The notes under the pieces are model-generated. The model saw nothing but the letters and a program-made list of their open reading frames with translations. It was not told where the DNA came from and ran no database searches. Below are positions 45,456-57,289 of a stretch of 64,000 nt of DNA, one piece after another. Origin of the DNA: Oncomelania hupensis (taxonomy: Eukaryota > Mollusca > Gastropoda > Littorinimorpha > Pomatiopsidae); the NCBI GenBank assembly GCA_036898135.1, contig CM072517.1:60100990-60164989 (forward strand). The letters run 5' to 3'. The stretch's first letter is position 1. Each line of letters opens with the position of its first letter. The position numbers were made by a program, and so were the translations under genes.

Positions 45456-46140
45456 ATATGTCGAATTTTGTCATACAGGGTGGGCTTATATAAGCTTGCT
45501 TGTGGCCTATCCTGTAAATCATTGTTTGAAATTATATGGGGTTTTTCCTTGAATAAAAATATTTGTTTAAACCACGTAACTGCGCGTGTGGACTGGTTTG
45601 TCATGGTTGTTAGGGCAGATTTTTTTTAATTTTATTTCTCTTTAATTCCATTGTTTACTCTTTACATAGCGAATAATATATAAACTACAGATTTCGCTAA
45701 AAGAAAAGCATGTTGAGTGGCCTCTTTATATTGTTCTATTCAAAGGGGAGGATGACGCTGACGATGATGACGTAGGCAACTCAAATACTTGTGCTACGAA
45801 GCGGCAACCTACACAATGAGTGAAGGACGAGTCTTCGGGAAAGAATGGAAACATTCACGTGGGATGCGTTCATCGTCCTTTTGAGAGGTAACGCAGTGCA
45901 TGCAACCTGCAATTCTACGTTGAAGAAGAAGCAAGCAGCTTATGCGTATAATTGCACGTGTGCAAACAATAGAATGCTTGTCTAGCATACCAACTATAGG
46001 CCATACAACTGCCCCACTCGCGAGACGTAAACGTTACAGAGCAGAGTCCGAGGTCGATCATTATTGATCACACTTTTTGCACTAGTTCGTACGACCATAG
46101 AAGAGTTTATTAACAACAGAATAAATACAAAGCAACACGT
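45456..46140. other. No feature recognised
   Basis: Ordinary AT-rich sequence without gene or repeat signal. Confidence 0.4.
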
Positions 46141-46184
46141 CTTCTTCTTCTTCTTCTTCTTCTTCTTCTTCTTCTTCTTCTTCT
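46141..46184 (+). repeat. (TTC)n microsatellite
   Basis: About 14 CTT units followed by a T-run. Confidence 0.9.
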
Positions 46185-46219
46185 TTTTTAAACTTTAAAA
46201 GGAATTGCAGCAGGCACAG

Positions 46220-46645
46220 GGGTGACCTACTAGCTCAGTTAATAGCTAGTTTCCTAGGCCGAAGGTCGCAGGTTCGAACCCCGCAAGGGGGGTGGGGGGT
46301 GGGAACTTATGTGACTTTTCTCTGGCTACTCCAGGTTTCCCCTCAATGGCATTGGGTGCAGTCTGTCTACAATTTACAAATTATCAAATTCTTTCCCGTC
46401 TTCTCATAGCGACTGGTTGCCTTGTAAGATGACACCACGTTGTTTGAGTGATGAATTCGCGTTGTTTGAGTGATGAATTCGCGTTGTTTGAGTGATGAAT
46501 TCGCGTTGGTTGTGCATGTAGGAGTGTGCTTAACATGTGAACGTGTTTGTTGATTACAGATCGCCGGGCTTTGGTCTGGTTTAGGAGTATGGCGCGTCAG
46601 GGGCGGATTATGGGGGCGTCCCAGAAAGCACGGAAACACCCAGTT
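46220..46645 (+). mobile_element. SINE S2 with internal 21-bp triplication
   Basis: tRNA-like head with TAGCTCAGTTAATAGC and CAGGTTCGAACCCCGC, then the S2 body (CTTCTCATAGCGACTGG). GCGTTGTTTGAGTGATGAATT is repeated three times at 46438-46503; the 49445 copy has one. Confidence 0.75.
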
Positions 46646-46671
46646 ATCCTATTGAACAGTGATGTAGGCTG

Positions 46672-46731
46672 CTCCTGATTTGGCTCGGAAGAGTCCGCTG
46701 GACCTAAAGCAATAATCATGTAATGTAATGT
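46672..46731 (+). repeat. R560 3'-end fragment
   Basis: Only the last 60 bp, CCTGATTTGGCTCGGAAGAG through GTAATGTAATG. 5'-truncated. Confidence 0.8.
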
Positions 46732-46964
46732 GATATAGGCTTGCTGCGACTGGCATACATCTTTTAACTCTCTGATGAATTAATCTTATCACCGTCCGTG
46801 CCCTATCCCATCCCATGATTTTATTGACTCACATGCATAGCAAAATGAGTCTATGTCCTCAACCCCCCACACGCTTCACCCCACAACCATCTTCCCCACC
46901 ACACACACACACAAACACCCCCCCCCCACACACACACACACAATCCAAATGTTTGCAGATCTGT

Positions 46965-47378
46965 GCGAGATGAGTCCTATCCGGTCCTATCCTATCCTAT
47001 TCCATAACTCGAAGATCGTTGAGGCACAACAGATGATCGCTTAACCAGCGTACTCTATATCTTTCTCTGTCCTCAGCGACCATCATGGTTTCGCTCAGTG
47101 TCAAGCCAGTCCATTCTCAAATGTTGTCCTCCTACGGTCTCCCCCTTCTTCTGCCTCCTTGCACCGTGCCTTGCAGGATGGACTTTGCTAGGCCTGATGC
47201 ATGCTCTGGTGACGTGGACATACTATCGGAGTTTCCGTTTCTTCACCACTGTGAGCATGTCATCTTGTTGTCCAATGGCTTGTGTGATGGTCTGTGTAGG
47301 CCACTCCCCACTCTGCCAGATCTTTTTACAGATAATGGTGAGGGCGTCAATCATCAACTTCTGCTGTAGTTTATTTGA
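46965..47378 (-). mobile_element. LINE 3' fragment with internal deletion
   Basis: Same family as 57.3-59.5 kb. The 3' tail is (CCTAT)n in plus orientation (46980-47003). At about 47293 the sequence jumps from the part matching 57570 to the part matching 58630, so about 1.06 kb of the RT region is missing. Confidence 0.78.
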
Positions 47379-47990
47379 CAGTATACGAGTATTTGGAGCT
47401 TGTGGTCAAGGTCATCTCAAGGTCAAGAGCATAGAAAGATCGAAGTCGGGATTACTTTGCATTTTAATGCCACCGTTTCATTTGGTTTGTTTTTCTGGGC
47501 ACACATTTTTAGGTGAAAATTGCAAGTTCCATAAGGAGCATGTGATTCATATGGGGTTTGCCCTTCTAGTTAGATTGTGGCCCTTTGCGTTCAGGATTGG
47601 TGAGGAATGCCCGACAATGTTTAGGCTTGAATTAGAAAAATGCAAAAGTGACTGTAGACCTAGTAATCGTTTGTCCAGTTTGTTTTTTAAAGAGCCAACA
47701 GAAGCAGAATGTGGAGTTGTTTTGATTTCACAATGAACACATCTGTAAGCCTACCACTTTAAAAAAAAAATTCTTTATTATTTTATTTGTAATTAAGGTC
47801 TTCTAGCAGTCTAGTAGAAGCAGGATCAGGTTAGAATGTGACTTCAGACTCCGGCTGAACAATAAAAAAAAAAAATTAAATTGGGGGTGGGGAAAATACA
47901 GGCTGTGCTATTTAGCCGTCTAATGGACAAAAAAAATCGGCTATAGCAATACGCAGGTGTACATAATTATTAGTAGTCAAATAGTATCAC

Positions 47991-48288
47991 GGGGTGTCGG
48001 ATAGCGCAGTGGTTGTTGGATCACTCGCTACTGTGTCGCAAGTTAAGCACCGTCCAGTGCGGTTAGCACTTGGATGGGTGACCGCAAAACGTGAAGCGAC
48101 AAATAACAACGCCCCCAGTTGACTCAACTGTGACTGAGTACATACTCTTTTAAGGGTGGGGGAAAGTAAAGCAGCGATGGAGAAAGATGGGCATCACCCT
48201 CATTACGCTGGCCCAAAATAAGTGTGATCTCCAACATCACGCTCCCCTACGGCCACAAGGCTATGGGACTACCTTTACCTTTACCTTT
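47991..48288 (+). mobile_element. SINE S3, tRNA + 5S rRNA hybrid, perfect 11-bp TSD
   Basis: A tRNA-like start (GGATAGCGCAGTGGTTG) leads into about 45 nt matching the 5S rRNA internal promoter region (AAGTTAAGCACCGTC, GGTTAGCACTTGGATGGGTG, ACCGC). The body ends in (CCTTTA)n. AATAGTATCAC flanks it at 47980-47990 and 48289-48299. Confidence 0.85.
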
Positions 48289-48530
48289 AATAGTATCACA
48301 TAATGTAATCTGGAACCTCCACCGTCCCACCCACCCCCTTCCTCCTCACCTCCTCATGAAGAGCATAAGCCGCCCCTGCGCGTATAGCATCCAGTATATT
48401 TATTATTGTTAGTAAAATCTCATTTTAAATTAACATTTGTTATTGATGTGAAACCTCTCAGATGGGCGTATAAACCGTTAAAAAACAAATCATTAGAGGT
48501 GCTTGCGATAAGGTCATGGAGCTTTGGTAG

Positions 48531-49100
48531 CCCGTTGGGGTGCCGGGGGTTTCAGTATAAATAGTATCCCCACTTTCTGAAAATTTAGGGCTTTAAATTC
48601 CCACTGTCGCTGTCTTTCTCATTTGTTCTTTCTCATTCCTGCTCTGTTCTATCAATCTGCTATACTATCTTCTTCTTCGGTAGACCAGTCACCTACCTTT
48701 TTTCTTGAAAACTCTTCCGGGGCACGACTCCTTATTTGTGTTTGAGGTCTGTTGGATCAGATTGGGAATATTGGACGCTTTCTGCCAGGTGGTCACTAGG
48801 GCTTCCTATGATGTTATTATTTAGCAATGTAGGCATTTTATATGTATGTGTTTTGTTGATAATTTATAATGCTGTTTGTATTCTATTTTGTTTTTGTAAA
48901 CGGGGGTTCGATAAATTAGAGTATAGCCTCAGCATCCCCAGCGTGGGATGTCTTTATTGTAAAGTGACTGGCTGGTGGAGAGCTTTCAGTTTTACCACTA
49001 GGGTTGTTTCAGCAGATCTTTTATGCGGATCAGGGGTTGTCCGGTCCTGATTTGGCTCGGAAGAGTCCGCTGGACCTAAAGCAATAATCATGTAATGTAT
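48531..49100 (+). repeat. R560 copy 15, full length
   Basis: Subfamily A copy with complete ends and an intact 104-codon frame (48736-49050). TTGGTAG occurs at 48524-48530 and 49108-49114 as a short target duplication. Confidence 0.88.
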
Positions 49101-49444
49101 CGTAATGTTGGTAGCAGAGAGGTCTCTAAGGCAGTCAGAACGTCACTTCAGATTACAAACACAGCATTGTTTCCCTCAGCTTAGTCACAGCATGCAAAGC
49201 TTTGGGGATTGTTGGTCATTGTTTCGCTGCGTTTGTGGTCCTCCTATATTATATAAGGGAGGTAAGTCACTTACGGCAATAGCATGCCTACTGGAAAGCT
49301 TGGACAAGACGTTTAGATTCCAATTTTGCAACTGTAGACCCAACAGATGTTTGAATATAAGCAAGTGGTCATCTTTGCGTGAATTAAAAATTTTATATAA
49401 TTTTGTTTTATCGCAATTATTTTGAACGCGCCTTCGGACTCGGT

Positions 49445-49855
49445 TTAACGGGGGTGGCCTCGTGGCGCAGTGGATAAGTCGCCGGTTTCCTATGCCGAAG
49501 GTCGCGGGTTCGATTCCCGCAAGGGGCGAACGTATGTGACTTAGGTACGAGACTATTGAGGTCACCGAGGGTTTTCTCCGGGCACTCCGGTTTCCTCCCT
49601 CCCTTCAATAATGGTACAGGACGCAGTCAATATAAAAATTTCAAAAATAACAATTCGATTTTCTTTCCGTCTTCTAATAGCGATCTCCCTGCCTTTACAC
49701 CACCTGTTTGAGTGATGGATGTGTGTTTGGTATGTGTGAGGGTGGATGAGACAGGTGAGCGTGTATGTTGGTATAGGTCGCCGCGCTTTGAGCCTGAATG
49801 ATTTGGGGTAAGGCGCGTATAGCATCCTGTATTATTCTTATTATTATTATTAAGA
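49445..49855 (+). mobile_element. SINE S2, full length, (TTA)n tail
   Basis: Good tRNA-derived head (GGCGCAGTGGATAAG A-box; GCGGGTTCGATTCCCGC T-arm), body with CCGAGGGTTTTCTCCGGGCA and AGGTCGCCGCGCTTTGAGCC, tail (TTA)n. Reference copy for S2. Confidence 0.85.
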
Positions 49856-49878
49856 GATAAGTAGAGAGATAGGGTCAC

Positions 49879-49883
<5 letters not shown>

Positions 49884-49929
<46 letters not shown>
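49884..49929 (+). repeat. (GA)n microsatellite
   Basis: About 23 perfect GA units. Confidence 0.95.
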
Positions 49930-49932
<3 letters not shown>

Positions 49933-50252
49933 TGAAAGAGATTGGGTTTGGTCTAGTCTAAAACAGGATTTAATTGTGTTCAAACACCCGAAATTAATTA
50001 TAGAGACCAGTGCGTGTGTAATTTCTTTTGTTTAGGAAGCTTTCCACTTATTTTCATTTCCCAGTGTCCAAACACGTACAGCAAATAACGCGTAGCACTT
50101 GAAACCTGCAGCATGGGGATGAGGGATGGGCCATGGGGATGAGCCACGCTCATCGTCATACACATGCTGACGCATTAGCCAATAGGTTTACTGCCTTAGT
50201 CTATGGCACAGCTTGGGTCATTTCTTGACATTTAATTAAGACTAGCTTTTGT

Positions 50253-50284
50253 TACATTACATTACATGATTATTGCTTTAGGTC
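50253..50284 (-). repeat. R560 3' tail, 32 bp only (minus)
   Basis: The plus strand reads TTACATTACATTACATGATT...GCTTTAGGTC, the inverse of the R560 3' end. An extreme 5' truncation of the kind left by target-primed reverse transcription. Confidence 0.7.
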
Positions 50285-50825
50285 AAAGCTTTTGTTTACA
50301 GACTTCAACTTCAGAAGGATTGGAGAAGACAAGAATACGCTGGCAAAGATTTAGATTGTAGCTCTCCTCAATAGAACAATGCATTCCTGGCTATATCTGA
50401 AAGAATCTAGAGACAATTAGAGACTGAGCCATAGAGAAGTCTTCTTCAAATTAATAAAAGGTTGGGCCGAATTAAATTATTGGAGTCACACCAGACTGTA
50501 AGCATAGTTCAACTTTAAAGTGCACAATATGATGGTTTGATCACAATTCCAAAATCCGATACTAATGTACGAAATAGTACCAGGTCCGTTGTAAGAGGCG
50601 CTATACTATTTAGCTTTGTAACTCGATTCCTCCAAATGTTAAATGTTGTCGAATTGTTTAATTCGTGTTCACATTAGGAATTAATGGTCTCGACTAGGCG
50701 GTAAAGTCTGATGCCACTATCTGGCTACTAGTAATGTTATAAAGGCAGTCGGCCCCAAAGTGACGCTGATCTCAATCTGAGTGTCAGAGGCTATTAATTG
50801 TTGCCTAAGCTGCCTGTACAGATAA

Positions 50826-51244
50826 GATAAGGATATTTATATAGCGCTTTTTCCCAACGAGTTCAAAGCGCTGGCCGATACAGGATCTAACTCAAACCGC
50901 CCGAGACGCCCACCCGCAGCCTTTGGGCGCATGGTCTGACGCACGGACAACTGAGCACAATCCTGGGCAGCCAGGGATGGGGGAGAAGGACCAAGTGCAC
51001 GCTGGATGTGTTCTTGTTACCGGCACTCACCCGTCTAGGACATGAGCGTCAGGATCTTTAAAGTCCGTTATGATGGAATGTATGCGACACACAGACTAGA
51101 CCTCGGTTTATACTCTCATCCGAAGGAGTAGGCAACGGGAGTAAAGTGTCTTTCCCAGGGACACAACACAATGGTCCGGCCAGGGCTCGAACCCGGGACC
51201 TTCAGATCCGCAGGCCAAAGCACTACCATAAGACCACCATGCCT
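50826..51244 (-). mobile_element. SINE S1, full length (minus)
   Basis: Mirror of the 37565 copy: ATATAGCGCTTTTTCCC at the 3' end, then GCCGATACAGGATCTAACTC, ACCTCGGTTTATACTCTCAT, and the head with GGCTCGAACCCGGGACCTTC. Confidence 0.82.
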
Positions 51245-51640
51245 CCTCGTACAGCCACAGGCGCTTGTATCTGGACACGCGAGCGCCTATGCCTGTGACG
51301 CGTAGTATTATAGACAACCAAAGCTCGCGCCTGTGTACACACACAGCCTATGCTTGTTAGATCTAAGACACTCAACCAGCATCAAGGGAGACGCGTCAAA
51401 AGGCATAGGCGCTCGCGTGTCCAGATACATATTTAGAAACTTTGATGAATCAGTTAGGAGGATGAGGTGGAGGGGGTGGGGAGGGAGAGGGCGGTGTCGC
51501 AGTGTTAAAAGCGAAGGCAAAACAATTAAAACATTGGGTGTTAAAGAACCCATTTTTATCAGGCCCCCTCCTCCCCCCCCCTCCCTTCGAAAGATCTTTT
51601 AATATTCACAGCGAGTGTTGCCCCACTGAAGAAAATTAAA

Positions 51641-51643
51641 CTT

Positions 51644-51683
<40 letters not shown>

Positions 51684-51684
51684 A
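51641..51684 (+). repeat. (CAA)n microsatellite
   Basis: About 14 ACA/CAA units. Confidence 0.9.
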
Positions 51685-51954
51685 ACACTCTTTGGAAAGC
51701 CACCAAAGACACACACTTCAGCTTCTACGTTCACTCAGAAATAGGGTCAAAGGTCAAAGGTCACACGGCTATGGTATTGGATGTACCGTTTAATCAGGGG
51801 AAATCACATCATGTCAGTACCGAAATGGTGGAAAATGGGGGCCTTTTAATTGATAACATTGCAGGCAGTGGATTAAAATATTAATGTTGACGGCCTGCTA
51901 GGCTCCCGCAAAAAACAACAACAGGAATTTGACGCACAGCCAAGCTCTTTCTCA

Positions 51955-52299
51955 TTTCCTTCGGATGAGAGTATAAACCGAGGTCTAGTCTGTTCACAGC
52001 ACGCATTTTATCGCACGGACTTTAAAGGTACTATGACGCTCGTGGCTTATGAGCGCCATCTACATATAAACAAGGATTTTACACGATAATCCTTGATATA
52101 AATACTCCCACAAGCACTCGACCCCTTCTCCTCAATCCCCGGTCACCCCAGGATTGCGCTCAGTTGTCTGGCGCGTCAGTCGGATACGCCTAACGACAGC
52201 ACGTGGGCGACTCTGGCGGTTTGAGTTAGATCCTGTATCGGCCAGCGCTTTGAACAGTGAGCTGAAAAGCGCTTCCTTATAAGAACGATACATAATTAT

Positions 52300-52300
<1 letters not shown>
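51955..52300 (+). mobile_element. SINE S1, 5'-truncated, leading into (TAA)n
   Basis: Begins at CCTTCGGATGAGAGTATAAA (body) and runs to GATCCTGTATCGGCCAGCGC and GAAAAGCGCTTCC. The 52300-52375 (TAA)n tract is its likely expanded tail. Confidence 0.75.
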
Positions 52301-52375
<75 letters not shown>

Positions 52376-52399
52376 CAACAACAACAACAACAACAATAA

Positions 52400-52438
<39 letters not shown>

Positions 52439-52439
52439 A

Positions 52440-52860
52440 TTTGCATGCTTAAACCTATGTTGAATCATAAAAGAGCATTTCTAAAGGCTTCACGGATCAC
52501 GGTTGACCATATCATCTGTTGCATTTTCGCTTACAGTTGTGGCCGGGATGCTACCCAGGTAGGCTAGTCTAGCGTCTACTTGAGGAATGAAATGTTGACA
52601 CATCCTGACGGTCCGCTAGATTATCTCCGTCAACCGTTGCTGCATTCGCACGGTTGTGAAAACACACCAGTTTTTCTTCTACGTGAAGAATTTCCCTTTA
52701 TGTGTGTAATAAATGGTGCCGCAAAGGTGCGCTTTGAGTCTGACCTAGAATCAGGAGTACGGTGCGTAGACGTAATAGAATTTAAAAGCCCCCAATTTTT
52801 GGCGAAAATACAATTAAAATTACATTCTCATTGCTATTACACAGAACATTGATACAACGG
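52440..52860 (+). repeat. Duplicated block D3 (partner 54660-55060)
   Basis: (TAA)n and (AAAT)n lead into TTTGCATGC, then GGCTTCACGGATCACGGTTG, GTGGCCGGGATGCTACCCAG and GTCTACTTGAGGAATGAAATG. The partner has the same order. A 90-codon frame (52580-52852) is not kept in the partner. Confidence 0.85.
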
Positions 52861-52904
52861 GCTTTCTATAGGTCAATTTAAAAAAAGAAAAACCAAACAA
52901 ACAA

Positions 52905-53497
52905 AAAACAGTCTTCTCATCTGCATCATCGTTTGGTCGTATTATTTCAGACCAACACCAACGATTTCATCCGACTGGCGGTTGAATAATGCAGAGAGCC
53001 CAGTCTAGATTTTGCTAGGTGTGTTTAGCTAACGTCTGTGTGTGTTTTACGTTTCTTTCTTTTGCGCCCTGGCAAGTTAAACGCATATTGAAAAGATGCT
53101 GAAAACTTCATCGCACTGAAGTGTGTGTTCTGTGCCCAGAGGGTGGGGTCGATAAATAACATTCGCACGTAATCATAAGTATAATGTGGACTATTGTTCA
53201 AACTCTTTGTATCACTCCCTAGCTATGTGCGTCAACGTTTGAAGACGGGGAAGAGAAAACACAACACTAACAACAACAAAAAACAACACAGTGTTTCTAA
53301 GCTAGTATTTAAATGTGTGTGTGAGTGTGTGTGGGTGTGTGTTTGTGTGGTCTAATTGAGATTCTTGTTTATATTAAAAACAGTGAGGGAAGACGATAGT
53401 GACGATGATGATGATTATGATATGGAGGATGATGGGGATGATGCTGAAGATGGTGATGCTGGTATTGTTGGTGATGATGATAATGAGGATGACGATG

Positions 53498-53529
<32 letters not shown>

Positions 53530-54240
53530 GGAGGTGGTGGTGGTGGTGGGGGTGAGGATGGTGTGGTAATAAAGGTGATTGATAACTGATAATGATGACA
53601 ACAACAAACAATATCATACATTACCCATTCATAACCTTTTGCATTTTAACAGCAATACGGTAGTTTTGATAACGATGATTTCAGTGCTTACAATGCTGCT
53701 TCTGCTACTGATGATTATGAAGTTGTTGGTGATGATGGGGGTGATGATGATGAATGCGACGCTGCTTGCCGCTGCCGCCGATGAGAATGAGAAGGAGGAG
53801 ATCTGCCACATTCATATGCGGGCACATACAGGTTCCTTCCGCGTCGTCTCAGCGACAGGTTAAAGAACCCGGGTACTTATTATTTTAAATGCGTCTGGGT
53901 TAGGGTTAATGCGTCTCTATAGATCGCTGTGTGTGTGTGCGTGCGGGGGTTCGAGCGCGCGCGAGCGTATCTATGTGCATGCGTTTGTTCATTTGTTGAT
54001 GAAAAAGCAGTGCAGTGAAAATGTTGAGACAGCTGAAAAGCGCTGTCTATGCCTTAATGGGCATGGCATTTTTCAATTGTACTCCGCATGTAGGAAAGCG
54101 GATAGGTTGTTTTGTATAGAGGACACCTCCCCCCTCCCCCCTCCCCCACAGTCTTACATTTCCAAAAAGGCCTTCACAGATTCATAAATATAACACCTTC
54201 GCTTCACTGTAAAAAATTAGGTCATCATCTTACTTTATCT
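52905..54240 (+). repeat. Duplicated block D2 (partner 62533-63850)
   Basis: Shared in order: CTTCTCATCTGCATCATCGT, CGTTTGAAGACGG-like, (GT)n, the GATGATG-rich acidic frame (53356-53589), CCTTCCGCGTCGTCTCAGCG, AGCTGAAAAGCGCTGTCTAT and a TTAGGTC end. No family recognised. Confidence 0.85.
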
Positions 54241-54659
<419 letters not shown>

Positions 54660-54660
<1 letters not shown>

Positions 54661-55060
54661 TTTGCATGCTGAAAATTAAGTTGAATCATAAAAGAGCATT
54701 TAAAGGCTTTACGGATCACGGTTGACCCTATCATCTGCAATATAGCTTGCTGCATTTTCGCTTACAGTTGTGGCCGGGATGCTACCCAGGTAGGCTAGGC
54801 TAGCGTCTACTTGAGGAATGAAATGTTGACACATCCTGACGGTCCGCTAGATTATCTCCGTCGACCGTTGCTGCATTCGCACGGTTGTGAAAACACACCA
54901 GTTTTTCTTGTTGTACGTGACGAGTTTCCTTTTATTTCTGTAATAAATGGCGCTACGCTTTAAATCTGATCTAGGGTCAGGAGTACAGTGTGTAGACGTA
55001 ATAGAATTTAAAAGCTCCTAATTTCTGGCGAAAATGCATTTAACCTAAAATTAGCATTGC
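54660..55060 (+). repeat. Duplicated block D3' (partner 52440-52860)
   Basis: About 90% similar to D3 from TTTGCATGC on, again preceded by (TAA)n then (AAAT)n. The D3-D2-D3' arrangement gives a 2.2-kb period. Confidence 0.85.
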
Positions 55061-55647
55061 TATTAAACAGAACGTGGATAAAGCGGACTTTGATTGCTGA
55101 AACCAAACTCTACACTTTGAATTTTCCATTCCCATTTGTGTTCTGGCAGGGGGAATAACGCTCACTGTCAGTGTTAAACGGATCTGTTCGAGAAAGCGTG
55201 GTCACGGCGGGTTCATTAAATTTATGTCGATTTATTTCATTGAGCGTCTGTCCACCTCTTGTAATCTTTAATATAAAGTCACCTATTTTTACGTTCTATC
55301 ATTATGTTTGTAATTGCTTTTATTTATTTGTGTGTGCAATTTTATTTTAGTACACTTTTTCAAAGGTGAAGCTCTTTCCCAGATTGAAATAGACCGAATA
55401 GGTACCGGTAGCTGTACTAAACCTGATGATGACAGGGGCGGACGAGGGGGGGGGGTTCCGGGGTTTCCGAAACCCCCCCCCCCCCCCAGCCCAAAAAATA
55501 AAAGGAAAAAAAAGAAGAAGAAGGAGAGAGAGAAAGAGAGAGAGAGAAAAAAAAACTTTAAAGGAAACAGATCAATCACTTGGAAACGGTAACCTCCATA
55601 TAATATAAAATTATAAAAATTAAAATAAAAAAAATAAACCTAATATA

Positions 55648-56215
55648 TTCAATTCAATTCAACAAATCTTTATTACCTCTTACAAGGAATTATGACAGGC
55701 ACTTGATCACTAAAATAAAACAAATAAAAAGAAAAATGCAAATAAAAAATTAAACATAGTTTAAAGTAATCCTCCCTCCCCTCCTTTCCGCTTCATCAAA
55801 CCACACATGCACAACCGCACGCACGCTTACACACTGTAGAGCCGATTACAACAAGCAAGAGGAAGAGGAAGGAGCCTCAAGCAGAGCCATCAGCGCGTCA
55901 GGTTTGAGTTGATCAAGGCCACAGCAGAGGGGAGAAAACTGGATCGGTAACGTACAGTGCGGGTCTTAAGGCTCATGAGGCGTTTCCCAGAAGGTAGAAT
56001 TTTAAACCAAGAAGAGAGAGGGTGGGTGGAATCATCCTTGATGCTGATGGCTTTGCCTAGGGCCCTTCTCTGAAACAATTCACACAGAGGTGTCTGCTTT
56101 TCACCAATGATTTTGCTGCAAATATTGTTAATACTGTTCAAGGAATTCCTACTTTTGACACTGAGAGATTGAAACCAGCAAATGAATGAAAACGTAAGAA
56201 CTGATTCCACGTAGG
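55648..56215 (-). pseudogene. LINE C-terminal ORF and 3' UTR (third lineage)
   Basis: Minus frame 55890-56210 encodes CSKIIGEKQTPLCELFQRRA, STHPLSSWFKILPSGKRL and RYRSSFLPSAVALINS, the end-of-ORF block of a LINE found widely in fish and invertebrates. The 3' end has a (TTGAA)n-type tail at 55648-55660 and TAATAAAGATTTG. A short tail of the same kind lies at 905-985. Confidence 0.75.
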
Positions 56216-56402
56216 CACGATAACAATTTTTAAGTATGCTCTGCGAAACCAGAAGAGATCGGAGGGATGGTACAACAGGTACATACGTGCCTGATTTTTC
56301 ACAATGATTTTTAAAAATATTGTTTATACTGTATATGGAGGTTTCCTACTTTGTGTAGCGAATTGATTGCAAGGTATGTTGATATTAGGTTTTTGTTTGT
56401 AT

Positions 56403-57289
56403 TGATTGTGTGGTGCGGCAGAATGATTTTATATTGTATTTTACCTTTAGTCTCGAGAGGGGTGGGAAAACTGTAAGTGTGCGGGAGTGGTGGGCGTCGT
56501 GTGAGTGTATATTAGTGGGTAGGTGTTATTATATGGGTTATAGAATAGTTATATATATGTATTATGAGTGGTATATTATTCTATCGATATATTCTAAGGG
56601 CTAATATATCATCTAATAAATAATATATATTTAAAAAAATACAAACCCAATATATATTATATATATTCCACTATACTCATCAAAATAAATTTCCCTTACA
56701 ACAAAAACAAAAAAAAAAAACAAACAAACAAACACAAAAAAATCAAACCAAACAACACACAATTCTCTCTCCATACACATAGAAACCTCAAACAATTTCC
56801 CCACACCCCCCCCACCAAACAAATTATTACACCCACAAAAGCATACTAAAATTATCATTCCAATAGTCTTGAATTACTATTATTACCTATAAATTTATTT
56901 ATTATTTATTTGATTTTACTAATATGTTACTTCAATACCTTTTAACTAATATAGTCCTACAGAATAAAAACGATACGTATTCCGCATATAAAATTAACAA
57001 CCTACAGAAAATCGGAATGTACACTTGACTCATACTCTCATAGTCATTCACAATATATTTATGCTCAATATCTAAAGAACCTATCTATATATATCGTAAT
57101 ACTTATAATTGACAATTATCAATACCCTCAATCCCACCGCCCTTCTATTCTACTAACAAAAACCAAGAATATACTCCCAACACTCCACCTACACACCTCC
57201 CACAACTAAAAAAACAAATTTACATAGGTAATTATTATTTTGATATTTAATCTAAGATAACATATCATTCCTATAATTTATCATATCCC
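56403..57289. other. Compositionally odd block
   Basis: About 56403-56620 is G/T-rich with very few C. About 56641-57289 is A/C-rich with very few G. The switch is abrupt. No gene seen. Confidence 0.6.

Noticed and set aside
47098..47736. 212-codon plus-strand frame
   Set aside because: The first half is the antisense of the LINE fragment at 46965-47378. The rest (to 47736) shows no family and no splice or regulatory signs.
52580..52852. 90-codon frame in block D3
   Set aside because: The partner block 54660-55060 does not keep the frame, and no similarity was recognised.
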